Shown here piece after piece: positions 63,621 through 64,000 of a stretch of DNA of 64,000 bases. The stretch comes from Peptoniphilus sp. GNH (lineage in GTDB: Bacteria > Bacillota > Clostridia > Tissierellales > Peptoniphilaceae). The notes beneath the pieces were generated by a model. It did not search any database. It was not told the origin of the DNA and saw only the letters and a list, made by a program, of their open reading frames with translations. The stretch is taken from the NCBI GenBank assembly GCA_021307325.1, contig CP089931.1, positions 892,979 through 956,978 of the forward strand, read 5' to 3'. The position numbers and the translations under genes were made by a program. Each line of letters opens with the position of its first letter. Within the stretch, counting starts at the first letter, position 1.

Positions 63621-64000
63621 TCAAGAAATTTTCTTAAATAGTTCTATTAATTTTTCCTTGTCAAAAAATACTGGGTTGGCTCCTGCACAAGCATCCTTCA
63701 TTGCATTTTCTGCTAAAGTATCATAATCAGGATTTTCAACTCCTACTTGCTTTAGTGATTCAGGAATTCCTACTTTTTTAGCAAGTTCATTTATTCTTCC
63801 TATTACATAGTCTACACATTGCTTGTCAGATCTATTTTCTACATCATATCCGATTACTCTTGCTATATCTCTAAATTTGCCTGGAGCTGATTTAGCATTT
63901 TCTTCCTCAACTACTCCAAGAAGCATAGCATTGCAAACTCCGTGTGGAAGATCGTATAGACCTCCTAGTTGATGAGCCATAGCGTGCACATTTCCAAGTC
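63621..64000 (-). CDS. Iron-containing (group III) alcohol dehydrogenase, C-terminal part
   Basis: Only the last ~126 residues are inside the window; the gene begins beyond the right edge. The visible segment opens in NVHAMAHQLGGLYDLPHGVC, which carries metal-binding histidines of the Fe-ADH family, and continues through EENAKSAPGKFRDIARVIG and CVDYVIGRINELAKKVGIPE to the stop at 63621. Consistent with ethanol or butanol dehydrogenase of fermentation. Confidence 0.93.
   Translation of the reverse strand, partial: LGNVHAMAHQLGGLYDLPHGVCNAMLLGVVEEENAKSAPGKFRDIARVIGYDVENRSDKQCVDYVIGRINELAKKVGIPESLKQVGVENPDYDTLAENAMKDACAGANPVFFDKEKLIELFKKIS

Overview
The window reads as a chromosomal segment of a low-GC anaerobic Firmicute, most likely Peptoniphilaceae (Peptoniphilus-like). 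This rests on the AT-rich composition, a V-type Na+ ATPase, S-layer-homology (SLH) surface proteins, amino-acid/butyrate fermentation functions (BKACE enzyme, acyl-CoA transferase, NfnAB), a Bacillus-type large SRP RNA and T-box control. The genus is inferred from memory of gene content, not from a search.

Layout. 1-6013 (minus): V-type ATPase operon ntp H-I-K-E-C-F-A, running off the left edge. 6209-9743: a LysR-family gene remnant, an SLH surface protein and an NCS2 purine permease. 10014-15203 (minus): alr, an LCP wall-polymer transferase, a BofA-like protein and a cytidylate-kinase-like protein; then rplJ-rplL with an L10 leader and a consensus promoter placed in the 3' end of birA. 15214-15727 (plus): tRNA-Ser(GGA) and the large SRP RNA. 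15860-20365 (plus): a three-gene ABC export module (ATPase with acidic tail, CARDB-like membrane protein, MacB/FtsX permease). 20366-22110: a Fur-box-controlled operon (DUF3793 protein, flavodoxin) followed by about 530 nt of non-coding, hairpin-dense sequence that ends at an intrinsic terminator. I consider this last element the most interesting item in the window.

22471-27265 (minus): uracil permease with a leader terminator, a YibE/F membrane protein, and an SLH-anchored 5'-nucleotidase. 27482-39710 (minus): a long compact operon of HAD phosphatase, rbgA, rnhB, yraN, comM (interrupted by one in-frame stop), dprA, topA, GspE/PilB- and GspF/PilC-like proteins, sirtuin, methyltransferase and hslO. 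39821-41569: pepF.

41645-45554: a sigma-54 activator divergent from a kce-atoE operon. The intergenic region has a canonical -24/-12 promoter and two matching 18-bp inverted repeats; one of them covers the activator's own -10 box. 45736-48024: a fused NfnAB bifurcating transhydrogenase. 48251-49185: small stress-type genes. 49515-52490: a GntP-family permease and an acetoacetate-type CoA transferase, with an (AT)9 tract between the candidate -35 and -10 boxes. 52697-60658 (minus): six genes for a SsuABC/NMT1-like importer, a polysaccharide deacetylase and an ABC exporter whose 1309-aa permease has a giant coiled coil. 60742-64000: guanylate-kinase-like protein, rhodanese, T-box-controlled brnQ and the end of an iron-containing alcohol dehydrogenase.

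The kce, CoA-transferase, short-chain fatty-acid transporter and NfnAB genes together fit beta-keto acid and amino-acid fermentation to acetoacetate/butyrate with ferredoxin-linked redox balancing. The Na+ V-ATPase would couple to a sodium gradient. Everything here comes from reading the sequence; no database search was run.
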